Shown piece after piece: positions 26,143 through 35,184 of a stretch of 64,000 bases of DNA; the stretch's first letter is position 1; each line of letters opens with the position of its first letter. Where the stretch lies: the NCBI GenBank assembly GCA_023898345.1, contig CP060218.1, positions 1,364,001 through 1,428,000 of the forward strand, given 5' to 3'. The position numbers and the translations under genes are program-made. Source of the DNA: Candidatus Woesearchaeota archaeon (GTDB taxonomy: Archaea > Nanobdellota > Nanobdellia > Woesearchaeales > UBA583). The notes under the pieces are model-generated. The model did no database searches. It was given only the letters and a program-made list of their open reading frames with translations, and was not told where the DNA came from.

Positions 26143-27042
26143 TTGGAATGTTATTATGAAAGAAAAAAATTGATTTCAGCATTCAATTCCAAGAAAAGCA
26201 GTTTTAAAAATTTTGTTGACAAACAAGGAGTTTGGATATGTGATAAAAGTGAGGGAGTTCACAAGAAAGAAATTCCTATAAGAAAACCTTCAAAGCTCGT
26301 TAATTTTGGAAGAAAGGATTTTTATGGTCAAGAGAAGATTGAAGAATTGACAAGCGAAGAAACAATTTCTCCTAAAAAGACAATTAGATTTGAAGATTTT
26401 TTAAGCGAATTTATTGAGAACCCAATAACAGAAATATTTAAAAAAATTATTAAAAGAAAAGCACTTGATTTAAGTCAAGAAGAAAAACAGTTGATAATAT
26501 TTTATTGTTATATCCAACATGTTAGAACTCCAAAATACAAAAAAGATACTACTGATTTTTTAAGTACTAGTTCTTACCAAACAATATTAAATTCTATTCC
26601 TTCCAACTTTAAAAAAGTTATTGAGCCAAAATTAGAAAAAAGATTTTCACCAAACAATCATACTACATTATGTATTCTATCTGAATCACTAAATGCTTTT
26701 CTACTGGAAACAAAAATACAAGAAAAGTTAATTCATCTATTAGTTGGCAATAATACATCTCAGTTCATACTGCCTGATTCAGGTTTAATCTGGGCTTTAA
26801 TTACGGAAAGTAAAGAAGAAGTTTGTTATATTCCACTTAGTCCAACCATTTGTATTTTTTTCTCAAAGTCGTCAAATGAAAGTTTACGCTATCATTCATC
26901 AGAAACTCTTAAAGAATTAGCATGGATTGAAGCTGATAAAGAACTTTACTCAAATAATAAAAAAATCTTGGAAGAATTATATAATAAAATGAAAGAGAAA
27001 AAAATCATAATACTAAAGGATGGAACTAAAAAAATAGAATAG
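26143..27042 (+). CDS. DUF4238-like protein with a disturbed 5' end
   Basis: The open frame starts with TTG and gives 299 residues. It resembles DUF4238: KQGVWICDKSEG, the later FIENPITEIFKKII, and a central YIQHVRTPKYKK. The family usually opens with a QHxIPxxxLKNF motif. That motif is found in another frame at about 26170-26210 (FQHSIPRKAVLK), downstream of an ATG at 26156 that soon meets TGA. A short indel in the A-runs there would restore a normal start, so the gene is probably a recent pseudogene. Its function is unknown. Confidence 0.55.
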   Translation: MECYYERKKLISAFNSKKSSFKNFVDKQGVWICDKSEGVHKKEIPIRKPSKLVNFGRKDFYGQEKIEELTSEETISPKKTIRFEDFLSEFIENPITEIFKKIIKRKALDLSQEEKQLIIFYCYIQHVRTPKYKKDTTDFLSTSSYQTILNSIPSNFKKVIEPKLEKRFSPNNHTTLCILSESLNAFLLETKIQEKLIHLLVGNNTSQFILPDSGLIWALITESKEEVCYIPLSPTICIFFSKSSNESLRYHSSETLKELAWIEADKELYSNNKKILEELYNKMKEKKIIILKDGTKKIE

Positions 27043-27054
27043 ATTATTTTCTAC

Positions 27055-27095
27055 TTTATCTCAATTCTTTTTGCAATCTTATATTTTTCTGCATA
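27055..27095 (-). repeat. fragment of the IS200-like tnpA 3' end
   Basis: These 41 bp match 37323-37363, the 3' part of the tnpA at 37283, with one mismatch by eye (TTTATCTC then A for C, and identical to GCATA). It is a scar of that IS family. The rest of the gap 27043-27299 shows only the TATA box of the next gene (CCTATAAAT near 27269). Confidence 0.8.
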
Positions 27096-27299
27096 ATTTC
27101 AATATGAAAAACTCACATATTTTGGGATGTAGATAACAAGGTTTTCCTTTAGTCCATTCGAGGAAATTCCAAAAAACTTCTTTCTTTGAAAAAGCATCCA
27201 AAGACAAGAATAAAAAAATCTCTAAAAAGTATTTCCAGTCTTCTTTTGACTTTTTGGTAGTGCTATATTCCTATAAATCGTTTCCCTAAAAAAAAGATT

Positions 27300-27911
27300 A
27301 TGGAAGAAAAAGATTCGTTCGACCTAGAAGAAAAACAAAAGAAGACATTTAGCACCATCAGCTACAATATCCCAGAGCCAACTTCGTACTCTGGAGAATA
27401 TCTTATAGAACTGGAATATGATGAAAGCTACTTCACGCCAAATGCCTTTGTAATTCCCGAGGAAGCATACGATAATGCAGGAGAAGAAAGTGATTCTATC
27501 CCTTCATCTACAAATGTTGCTTTACAAAGACCCAAAGTTGCTTCAGTTGCAAAAGTTAATCTTGTTTTAAAAAATGAGAAGTCAGAGAAAAGTTCTCTCT
27601 CAGAAGATAAAAAATTCCAAAGACAATCTATTCGAACTGAAAAAAAAGAGACTATACATGAAATTTCTGCAGAAAAAAGAGATTCTATTGCAAATATCAA
27701 TCAAGAAAAAAAGAGTACAATTGCTGATTTAAAAGAGCAGAAACAAAGTGCTCAAACAAAAGAAGAAAAAAAAGAAATAAAACAAGAAATCAAAGAAACA
27801 CGCAAAGAAGCTCGCCAAGACAAAAAAGAAGCACGTAAAGATGCAAGAGAAGAAAAACGTGAAGCAAGACAAGAAGCAAGGCAAGCAAGAAAAGCATTGA
27901 GGAAGAAATAA
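27300..27911 (+). CDS. hypothetical protein with long charged C-terminal helix
   Basis: The 203-residue protein has an N-terminal 80 residues with strand-like segments (SGEYLIELEYDESYFTP). From residue about 90 a highly charged Lys/Glu/Arg helix follows, probably coiled coil, with repeats of KEARQ/EARQE. It is the first gene of a three-gene operon (10-14 bp spacing) with the 418- and 793-residue genes. A TATA box lies about 30 nt upstream. It could be a scaffold or chaperone for the operon's products; this is conjecture. Confidence 0.6.
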   Translation: MEEKDSFDLEEKQKKTFSTISYNIPEPTSYSGEYLIELEYDESYFTPNAFVIPEEAYDNAGEESDSIPSSTNVALQRPKVASVAKVNLVLKNEKSEKSSLSEDKKFQRQSIRTEKKETIHEISAEKRDSIANINQEKKSTIADLKEQKQSAQTKEEKKEIKQEIKETRKEARQDKKEARKDAREEKREARQEARQARKALRKK

Positions 27912-27921
27912 AAAGAAAAAA

Positions 27922-29178
27922 ATGGTAAACGAAGACTTATTATCAAAATTTGAGATTTCAAAAGAAAAATACGAAGAGATGAAAAACAAAGGAAAAGTTC
28001 TCGACGTGTACAGAGCTTTGTCAGGAAGACTTATGCATCGTTTTGTTTCTAACGCAAAAAAAGCAAACCCTTGTCTCGTCCTTGTTGAAAAATATAGACT
28101 TTCAACATTTTCAGGCTCATACGGAGTTGGTAGAACAATTAAAACCTTTTCACTTTTACCAGGAGAGTCAACAACAATCAGCGTTAGCTCGTACAAGAGA
28201 AGTTCACAAACCTCTATTGAAGCTTCAAGTATTTTAGATTCGTATACAGACGAAAGCGCAGAAGAATTTGAACAATCTGTCTCAGATGAACAGTCAAACA
28301 CATCCTCTCAAGAAAAAGAATGTAATTATCATGCGGAAGCCAGTGCAAAAGCAGGTTGGGGATGGGGAAGTGCAACTGTTTCGGGAGGAGTATCAGGAGG
28401 TGTGTCCTCAGCACGGGAAGAGTTTGCCAAAAATGTTTCTACGGCAACTTCTAAAAATTCAGCAAAAGCTTCTTCTAAAAGAGATGTTTCTATCAACACC
28501 TCCTTTGAAAGTAAAAGAGAAGAAGGAGAAGAAAAATCAACTGTTCGGGAAATCAAAAATATTAATGTAGGAAGAACCCTCAACTTTGTTTTCCGACAAA
28601 TGATTCAAGAATATATTACAGTATTACACTTAGTTGATGTTAGAGTTGCTTTCTTTAATGGTTACAGAGGTTCCAAAGTTGAAGTTCCTCTCTATGAATT
28701 AGATAAAATCCTTGAAACATTTATCAAAGAGGAGAAAAGAACAGAAGTGAAAACACAAATACTTACCGAACTTTCTTCTCTAAGAGACTATCAAGGAAGA
28801 ACTCACGAATTCATTGAACTAGTTCCAGAGTCAAGTCCAGAATTGTATAGAATAAAACCAGACTTTACTTCCTTTTATGAAGACGAAAATAATAATTCCT
28901 TTGAAGTCCCCGGGATTATCGTAAACGCAAATAAGAATGTTCTGCGAACAGAAGGAGTTATGGTTGAATCTCTTCTTGGAGAATCAAATGCTCTTGATGA
29001 TTATTCTATTAGTCTGCAAGATGAAAAGATAAGAAAACAAGAACTTGAAAATCAATCCTTAGAACTTGAAAACCAACTTAAAATAGAAAAAATAAAGATT
29101 TTACAAAATAAAGACGAGACCGCTTCAAAAATTTACAGAAATCTATTTTTTGAAGAAAAAGAAAAGAAAGAGGAATAA
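27922..29178 (+). CDS. conserved-looking protein of unknown function (toxin-operon partner)
   Basis: The 418-residue protein has a beta-rich first part (FSGSYGVGRTIKTFSLLPGE, STTISVSSYKRSSQTSIEAS), a Ser/Glu-rich stretch, a glycine-rich KAGWGWGSATVSGGVSGGVS near residue 150, then helices and a RTLNFVFRQMIQEYITVLHL segment. The end is a Glu/Gln/Lys coiled coil. There is no signal peptide or membrane helix. I do not recognise a named family. The pattern recalls structural proteins of secreted or assembled complexes. It is in the same operon as the toxin-like gene. Confidence 0.6.
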   Translation: MVNEDLLSKFEISKEKYEEMKNKGKVLDVYRALSGRLMHRFVSNAKKANPCLVLVEKYRLSTFSGSYGVGRTIKTFSLLPGESTTISVSSYKRSSQTSIEASSILDSYTDESAEEFEQSVSDEQSNTSSQEKECNYHAEASAKAGWGWGSATVSGGVSGGVSSAREEFAKNVSTATSKNSAKASSKRDVSINTSFESKREEGEEKSTVREIKNINVGRTLNFVFRQMIQEYITVLHLVDVRVAFFNGYRGSKVEVPLYELDKILETFIKEEKRTEVKTQILTELSSLRDYQGRTHEFIELVPESSPELYRIKPDFTSFYEDENNNSFEVPGIIVNANKNVLRTEGVMVESLLGESNALDDYSISLQDEKIRKQELENQSLELENQLKIEKIKILQNKDETASKIYRNLFFEEKEKKEE

Positions 29179-29192
29179 AAAAAGAAGGTCCA

Positions 29193-31574
29193 ATGGTAAT
29201 TGAATTCCTTCCCGGAGATGAAGAAAGAAAAGTTTGTGCAGAGGAAGCATTAGAAGAAGATTGTCTTCCAACTCTTTCACCTGTCTGTGTAGTCTCCGAC
29301 GAAAATGTCCTAGAACTATACCAAGTACGGGATGAGCTTTCGACATTGGCAGCTTCCTGTGAAGATGCAGACACTAACATATGTGCTAAGAATATTGTAG
29401 ATCTTCTGATGCAGCATGCTGTAATAAGAGACTCTGAAAGTTTACAGTCATTTCTAACTGAATTTGACAGCATGGCATCACCAAAACTTTTTGCATCAGT
29501 CCTTCCTCTTTTCGAATCAGAATATTTTGCTTGCTATTCATCACCGACCTTTGTTCCTCAAGCTCTCACAGAGTATCTTCAAGACTGTATGTTAAGTGAA
29601 TTTCTTGAAGGAATACTAGAAGGAGTAGTTGCAGGTCTTGCAGCTGGCGACGAAGACTCAAGTACGCCAATAACTCTTGACGAACTGAAAGGAACACTCT
29701 ACAATATGATGGGTCAAGGAATAAAGATGAGTCTCTTATCTCCCGTTTCGACTCCTGTTTTCTTAGTAGCTACTCTACACGGAGTTTTATATCGGGTATA
29801 TGATGATCTCTCGGGAATTGTCCAACTTTTTACTCAATTTGGCCAACTCAAAGAACTTGTCTTAAAACTTGTAGGAGATCAAGGAACACAAGTTGCCCGA
29901 GCAATGGGAAAATCAATGGGAGAATCAAGTGCTCTTATGATATATCAAACATTAAATGAAGAAAGTTTTTTGAAATATGTTTACAATATGGGTTTCTATC
30001 TTGGACCTATCATTATTGATATTCTTCTTTGGTTAGTGGGAGGCCTTGGCGCTGTAAAAACAGCACTTACAGGAGGAAAAGTTGCAGCAGAAACAGTTGA
30101 AACTGCAGTTGGAGTTTCAAGAGGACTTGGAAAAGCAGTCGATGCACTTGAAGAAGTGGCAGACGTAGGAGAAGACCTTGTTGATCTTGCCCAAAGCGGT
30201 GAACATGCAATAGACGTTCTTGAAGATGTTGCAGATGTAGGAGAAGAATTTACAGAGAGAACCGGCCATTTTATTGCAGAGCAAGGAAAAGAAGGAAGAA
30301 GATATTTTCTCGCCGATGCCGACGACATTCCAAGAGCGCCCCTTAACGACGAAGTTGTAGAAACTGTAAGACACTTAAGTCCAGAAATGCGTTTGAAAGC
30401 TCAAAGAAAAATTATCGAGGATATGTTTGATACATCCATTGCAGACGATTTCCTTGAACTTTTTGAGAATTTTCCAGATGCGGGAGAAACACTAATGAGG
30501 GTTCTTAGAGATTCACCAAGCGATGAAATGAAAAGATATGTGCAAGCTCTGTCTTCCTATCCCGCTGAAGATGCTGCTAAGATTATTGAAAAGCTTTCAA
30601 AACTTTCACCGCGCCGAACATACATTTTTGACAAAGTTGGTTACGAAACATACGAACTTCTCGAAGGGTTTACAGAAGTTATTGATGAAACAGGAGAAGT
30701 AGTACGCTACACAGGTCTCTTTGATGAGATTGAAGATGCTGAAGAAATTATTGCAAGAATCCTAAGAGAAACTGAGGGTATGGGATCTAGTTCTCTCATA
30801 GATGAAATTGCAGATTTACCTCTTGAGCTGGTACAAAGCGTCTTACGAAAAATTGATGCCCTATCACCAACATCGAAAAAAGGTCTTCAATGGGCAATTG
30901 ACCTTGTTGAAGGTGTTGAAGACAGTCAACATTGGTATGTAGATCTCCTTGAAGTATGCAGTCCAGACAACCCTGTTTTTAGAGGATTAGGAAAAGTCTA
31001 TTCAAGAGTTGGAGACCAAGGAGGCTTCCAAGAAGTAGTCAGAAACTTTGCTCGTTTTGGAACAGAAATTCGCGCCAGTAATGGAGTTGGGAGAAACCTT
31101 CACTGGACAGGAGCTTACTCTGTTCTTTCTTCTCTTGACGACTTAGCAGATAAATTTCCAGAAGGAATTTTCTCTCTTGAAAGATCAGTAAGACCCGGAA
31201 GAAAGATGGATGTTCATATTTCTTTTAGAGATAGAACACCACTTGAAATTGAAATAAAAGGAGTAGAAGTTCCAGGACCAACTTCTATTAGTGGAAGAAT
31301 TTCTGACGAAATAAGGAGGGATATTATTGCCCACATGGAAACAGGATTTGAATCATTACGCTGGGGACTTTCAGAACGCATTTCAAATCCAGAAATATTC
31401 AAAGCAAAGTTTCTTTCACATATTGAGACAGACTCTAAAGTTCTTGAAGCCCTTGGTGAAGCCTTTCCTGACCTTCCCGTAGAAGAAGCAATTTCCAGTG
31501 TAAAAACATCTTTTTTGTCAAGAGTAGAGGCTCAAGATTCCTTTTTCTTTGCTGTTGTAGATGGAGCTTTCTAA
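29193..31574 (+). CDS. polymorphic-toxin-like protein with PD-(D/E)XK-type C-terminal domain
   Basis: The 793-residue protein has a mostly helical N-terminal half. It includes a hydrophobic, Gly-rich GPIIIDILLWLVGGLGAVKT (about residues 270-290) of the sort found ahead of toxin modules, and helical repeats of the type ALEEVADVGEDL and VLEDVADVGEEF. A long acidic middle follows. The last 170 residues look like a restriction-endonuclease fold: GRKMDVHI (D673), then LEIEIKG with E687-x-K689, the D...ExK pattern. No secretion signal and no adjacent immunity gene was seen. The nuclease activity is inferred from motif alone. Confidence 0.6.
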   Translation: MVIEFLPGDEERKVCAEEALEEDCLPTLSPVCVVSDENVLELYQVRDELSTLAASCEDADTNICAKNIVDLLMQHAVIRDSESLQSFLTEFDSMASPKLFASVLPLFESEYFACYSSPTFVPQALTEYLQDCMLSEFLEGILEGVVAGLAAGDEDSSTPITLDELKGTLYNMMGQGIKMSLLSPVSTPVFLVATLHGVLYRVYDDLSGIVQLFTQFGQLKELVLKLVGDQGTQVARAMGKSMGESSALMIYQTLNEESFLKYVYNMGFYLGPIIIDILLWLVGGLGAVKTALTGGKVAAETVETAVGVSRGLGKAVDALEEVADVGEDLVDLAQSGEHAIDVLEDVADVGEEFTERTGHFIAEQGKEGRRYFLADADDIPRAPLNDEVVETVRHLSPEMRLKAQRKIIEDMFDTSIADDFLELFENFPDAGETLMRVLRDSPSDEMKRYVQALSSYPAEDAAKIIEKLSKLSPRRTYIFDKVGYETYELLEGFTEVIDETGEVVRYTGLFDEIEDAEEIIARILRETEGMGSSSLIDEIADLPLELVQSVLRKIDALSPTSKKGLQWAIDLVEGVEDSQHWYVDLLEVCSPDNPVFRGLGKVYSRVGDQGGFQEVVRNFARFGTEIRASNGVGRNLHWTGAYSVLSSLDDLADKFPEGIFSLERSVRPGRKMDVHISFRDRTPLEIEIKGVEVPGPTSISGRISDEIRRDIIAHMETGFESLRWGLSERISNPEIFKAKFLSHIETDSKVLEALGEAFPDLPVEEAISSVKTSFLSRVEAQDSFFFAVVDGAF

Positions 31575-31652
31575 GAGAGGAAGTACAAACTTGCCCGTAG
31601 TGCTTCATTCTTATAAAAATTCTTTCTATCTCATCTTTAGAATAAAGGAAAA

Positions 31653-32471
31653 ATGGCAATCCTAAAAGAAAAAGAACTTAAAGAAAAAACAAAGGAAATT
31701 CGACGTTCCATCATCTCCATGCTCGCCAAAGCTGGCTCTGGACACAGCGCGGGTGCCCTTGGACAAGTAGAGCTCTACACCATTCTCTACAAAGAAGTTC
31801 TCAAGCACAATCCCAAAAAACCACTTGATCCAAACAGAGATTTCTGCATTGTTTCAAACGGACACACTTGCCCCGTCCTATACGCGACACTTGCGGACAA
31901 TGGATACTTCCCAAAAAAAGAACTTCTCACCCTTAGAAAACTTGGTTCGCGCCTGCAAGGTCATCCGCACAAAGGATTGCTTCCTGGAGTTGAACATAGC
32001 GGTGGACCACTCGGACAAGGAATTTCCTTTGCCGTTGGGCTAGCAGCTTCGCTCAGGCGCGACAAGAAAACAAACAAAGTATATTGCTTTGTCGGAGACG
32101 GAGAACTAGAAGAAGGACAATGTTGGGAAGCACTTCTTTTTGCAGCAAAAGAAAAACTCTCAAACTTCATTCTCATTGTTGACAGAAATTACATCCAAAT
32201 CGACGGAAGCACAACACAGGTTTTGCATCTTGACCCGCTCGACAAAAAATGTGAAGCATTTGGATTTCACACGATTTCGCTTGACGGAAACAATCCACAA
32301 GACATTCGCAAAGCGTACAAATCAGCACTCCAAGAAAAAAAGCGGCCGACAGTTCTCATAGCAAGAACAATTCCGGGAAAAGGAGTTTCCTTCATGGAAA
32401 ACAAAGTAGAATGGCACGGCAAAGCGCCGACAAAAGAAGAAGCAGAAAAAGCTTTGGAGGAACTAGAATGA
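31653..32471 (+). CDS. transketolase, N-terminal subunit
   Basis: With the next gene this forms a two-subunit transketolase, which moves two-carbon units between sugar phosphates and here could supply ribose for Prs. The 272-residue subunit binds thiamine diphosphate: GHSAGALGQVE, the HSGGPLGQGISFAVGLA stretch, and the GDGELEEGQCWEAL...VDRN motif that holds ThDP-Mg. A TTCTTATAAAAA box lies near 31608-31619. The stop overlaps the next start (ATGA). Confidence 0.94.
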   Translation: MAILKEKELKEKTKEIRRSIISMLAKAGSGHSAGALGQVELYTILYKEVLKHNPKKPLDPNRDFCIVSNGHTCPVLYATLADNGYFPKKELLTLRKLGSRLQGHPHKGLLPGVEHSGGPLGQGISFAVGLAASLRRDKKTNKVYCFVGDGELEEGQCWEALLFAAKEKLSNFILIVDRNYIQIDGSTTQVLHLDPLDKKCEAFGFHTISLDGNNPQDIRKAYKSALQEKKRPTVLIARTIPGKGVSFMENKVEWHGKAPTKEEAEKALEELE

Positions 32472-33520
32472 AAGAAAAAAACAATACTTCGCGTGCAGAA
32501 AAACTCTTTGCAAAAACAGAGGGGGAAAATCTCAAAGAAGTACAAGGACTCGGCTTTTTTCCTGTCTCCTCACTAGGATTAATTCGCTCAGGTTTTGGGA
32601 AAGGAATTTGTGAAGCAGCAACAACAAACAAAAATATTGTAGCTTTGACAGCTGACCTTCGAGACTCTCTAAAATTAGGAGAGTTTGCAAAAGAATTTCC
32701 CGAGCGATATTTTGAAGCTGGAATTTGTGAACAGAACATGTTATCGGCCGCGGCTGGAATGACGCTCAACAACAAAGTTCCCTTTGTCACATCCTACGCT
32801 GTGTTCAATCCTGGTAGAAACTGGGATCAGCTTAGAGTGAGTGTTTGTTACTCGAACTGCAACGTCAAAATAATTGGTGGACATGCAGGACTAGGCACAG
32901 GACCCGACGGAGCAACACACCAAGCACTCGAAGACATGGCTATAACAAGAGTACTTCCTAATCTCACAGTCATTGTTCCCTGCGACGAAGAAGAGGCACG
33001 TCAAGCAACACTCGCAGCTGCAGCGTACAAAGGGCCGGTTTATCTTCGTTTGTCCAGAGAAAAATCACTACATATCCTCACAAAAAAAGACACATTTCAA
33101 ATAGGAAAAATTCAAGTTCTTGAAAGAGGAAAAGACATAACCATTATTGCCTGTGGACTTGCTCTGCAGTTTGCTCTCAAAGCCTCTCTTGAACTAAGAA
33201 AGAAAGGTATTTCTGCAGAAGTTCTCAATTGCAGTACCATAAAACCTTTTGACGAAAAAACAGTTCTAAAATCTCTTGCAAAAACACGCTGTGTTGTGAG
33301 TGTCGAAGAACATCAAATTGCAGGAGGACTTGGCTCTGTTCTTGCAGAAACACTTTCCCAGAAACTGCCTCTTCCTTTGGAGCGAGTTGGCGTCAACGAT
33401 AGCTTTGGCGAAAGTGGTGAGGGTTACGAACTTTTAGAAAAATACGGCATTTCAACAGCAAACATTGTGAAAGCAGCAAAAAAAGTTCTGAAAAGAGCAG
33501 GAAAAAAAGCAAGCAAATGA
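32468..33520 (+). CDS. transketolase, C-terminal subunit
   Basis: The 350-residue partner of the upstream gene carries the pyrimidine-binding and C-terminal transketolase domains: GICEQNMLSAAAGM with the catalytic Glu, GTGPDGATHQALEDMA, and the C-terminal VSVEEHQIAGGLGSVLAE. The ATG at 32468 overlaps the preceding stop by 4 nt; a longer frame starts 19 codons earlier inside that gene and is not needed. Split transketolases are usual in archaea. Confidence 0.94.
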   Translation: MKEKNNTSRAEKLFAKTEGENLKEVQGLGFFPVSSLGLIRSGFGKGICEAATTNKNIVALTADLRDSLKLGEFAKEFPERYFEAGICEQNMLSAAAGMTLNNKVPFVTSYAVFNPGRNWDQLRVSVCYSNCNVKIIGGHAGLGTGPDGATHQALEDMAITRVLPNLTVIVPCDEEEARQATLAAAAYKGPVYLRLSREKSLHILTKKDTFQIGKIQVLERGKDITIIACGLALQFALKASLELRKKGISAEVLNCSTIKPFDEKTVLKSLAKTRCVVSVEEHQIAGGLGSVLAETLSQKLPLPLERVGVNDSFGESGEGYELLEKYGISTANIVKAAKKVLKRAGKKASK

Positions 33521-33533
33521 GAGAAAGAAAAAG

Positions 33534-33540
33534 TTATAAG
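33534..33540 (+). promoter_or_regulatory. TATA box of the lipoprotein gene
   Basis: TTATAAG lies 28 nt before the ATG at 33562. It supports that start over one 15 codons upstream that overlaps the transketolase stop. Confidence 0.5.
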
Positions 33541-33561
33541 TTTTCAGAGTTTCGCCTTTCT

Positions 33562-33927
33562 ATGAAAATCTCCCTACTCATTCTAAGCGTTCTTCTTCTA
33601 GTATTTTTTGCATCATGCTCAACGTCAAACACAACTACTCCAATCCAAGGTACTTCTGGAGAAGATCAAGGTAAAGAAATGCCAGAAATGCCGGGTTGGT
33701 GTGTTCTCGGACAACCATTCTCCTTTGACGGCGTCAATACACAAGATGCGAAAATTGTCAGCTACGAAGAGTACAAAAACAAATCTTATTGTAAAGGAAT
33801 TTCTATTGATACAGAGTTTAATGCAACAACTGCATATTATTTTACAGAAGAAAAAGATCAAATGTGGATCGTAACAGAGTTTAGTGATGAAACAATCTCA
33901 GAATCTTTTATCGACAAAACAAAGTAA
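33562..33927 (+). CDS. putative small lipoprotein
   Basis: The 121-residue protein opens MKISLLILSVLLLVFFASCS, a signal peptide ending in a lipobox (FASC). A Ser/Thr/Pro linker and a small domain with two cysteines (WCVLGQPF, NKSYCKGISI) follow. No family was recognised. The alternative start at 33517 would overlap the transketolase stop but give an over-long basic leader. It is the last normal gene before the mobile island. Confidence 0.65.
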   Translation: MKISLLILSVLLLVFFASCSTSNTTTPIQGTSGEDQGKEMPEMPGWCVLGQPFSFDGVNTQDAKIVSYEEYKNKSYCKGISIDTEFNATTAYYFTEEKDQMWIVTEFSDETISESFIDKTK

Positions 33928-33944
33928 AAAACACTAAGAAGAAG

Positions 33945-33964
33945 TAAAGTCAGTTGCATAAATG
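33945..33964. repeat. 20-bp inverted repeat, left end of mobile island
   Basis: TAAAGTCAGTTGCATAAATG is the exact reverse complement of 40128-40147. It looks like the terminal inverted repeat of the DDE element whose transposase remnant lies at 39772-40056. Inside it, up to 34105, a GTTGTG...CACAAC hairpin (34049-34085) is present, but no gene. Confidence 0.8.
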
Positions 33965-34610
33965 GCGGTTAAAATTTTTCCTTATGCAAATTAAGGTCTA
34001 AATTGCGACAGGAAGTCCAGTGACATCTTAACTTTTAGAACTAAAGTTGTGAGACCTTTATCGCTAAATGAAAGCCCACAACAGAAATTGTGCTAAGACA
34101 TACTCATGAACCACAAAGACAAACGACGGACAGTGTGTGTGTCTTCGCAAGTATTTTGTGCAGTCGGCTGCAAATTCTGTGCAACAGGAGCAAACAAGTT
34201 TGAGAAAAATCTAAGTTGTCAAGAAATTATTGAGCAAGTCCTTTTTGTAAATCGCCACCTCAAACACAAAGAGGAGATCGTGACAAATATTGTGTTTATG
34301 GGAATGGGAGAACCCTTTCTAAATTTTGACGAAGTTATCAAAGCAATACAAATTCTAAAAGACGAAGAATGTTTAGGAATTGGCGCGCGACACATCACAG
34401 TTTCCACCTCGGGAATTGTCCCAAAAATCTACGCTTTTACAGACCTCAATCTTCACACGCGCCTTGCAATTTCCCTGCATGCACCAAACGACAAACTTCG
34501 CTCTGAACTCATGCCGCTCAACAAACGCTATCCTTTGTCGGAGCTCATGAAAGCCTGCGATTACTACACACAACAAACAAACAAAAGAATAAGTTACGAG
34601 TACGTGTTAA

Positions 34611-35184
34611 ATGACGAGCCAGAAATCTCCGCCCTTTAGGGTGTGGGATGAATGGCGACATTTTTCCCAATCTTTTTTAGTGTGTTTCTTTCTAAAGGTC
34701 TGTCTCGTTTGAGACAGATTCAAAATGAGAAATTACAAATCTTATAGACGAAGTCACTGCGTAGGATGGAGTGAGTTTCATCTTCAGTGGTGTACCAAGT
34801 ATCGGTACAAATTATTCAAGAATAATCTGTATAAGAATATTTGTGCGATCTTTCTTGTGGAATGCTCTATGCGTTACAACTTCAAACTTCAAGAATTTGA
34901 GATTGATATTGACCATGTTCATGTTATTGTTTCTTTGCCTTTAGTCATGTCTCCTTCACAGGTTGTTATGTATTTGAAGGGCTTTTCTTCAAAGTGTTCG
35001 GTTTTTGCAATTTCCAGAACTTAGAAAAGTATACAAAACTGGGGTTTGTGGGGAAAGGGAAAATTTGTAGGAAGTGTTGGACATATAACTTGAGATGTTG
35101 CAAAGCGTTATGTGGAGAAGCACAGGGAAAAGCAATGATGTGCGATAGTGGAATCCCCATCCTTTAGGGTGGGGAGGATGTCAA
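34611..35184 (+). mobile_element. IS200/IS605-type element, copy 1 (inserted in rlmN)
   Basis: A 574-bp element begins ATGACGAGCC and ends GGATGTCAA. It is nearly identical to the inverted copy at 39197-39771. Both lie directly 3' of TTAA in their own orientation, and there is no target duplication, as expected for HUH transposition. Subterminal hairpins are visible at both ends (CCCTTTAGGG on the left, CCCCATCCTTTAGGGTGGGG on the right). It carries only a tnpA-like frame and no tnpB. Confidence 0.85.
34725..35024 (+). pseudogene. tnpA: TnpA (Y1 HUH transposase), frameshifted, copy 1
   Basis: The 99-residue frame has the family start (SHCVGWSEFHLQWCTKYRYK) and the HUH motif in IDHVHVIVSLP, then stops at AISRT. 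The missing C-terminal part with the catalytic region resumes in another frame (PELRKVYKT, then GKFVGSVGHIT, and VAKRYVEKHR). At least two further lesions follow, including a TGA after GHIT. This copy cannot make a full protein without recoding. Confidence 0.8.

Noticed and set aside
29078..29473. 131-codon frame on the minus strand
   Set aside because: It is antisense to the 418- and 793-residue genes and spans their junction; codon pattern is that of a shadow.
34049..34085. GTTGTG...CACAAC hairpin upstream of rlmN as a separate RNA gene
   Set aside because: It is a single hairpin next to an IS end with no promoter or second copy; it is more likely part of the element remnant.
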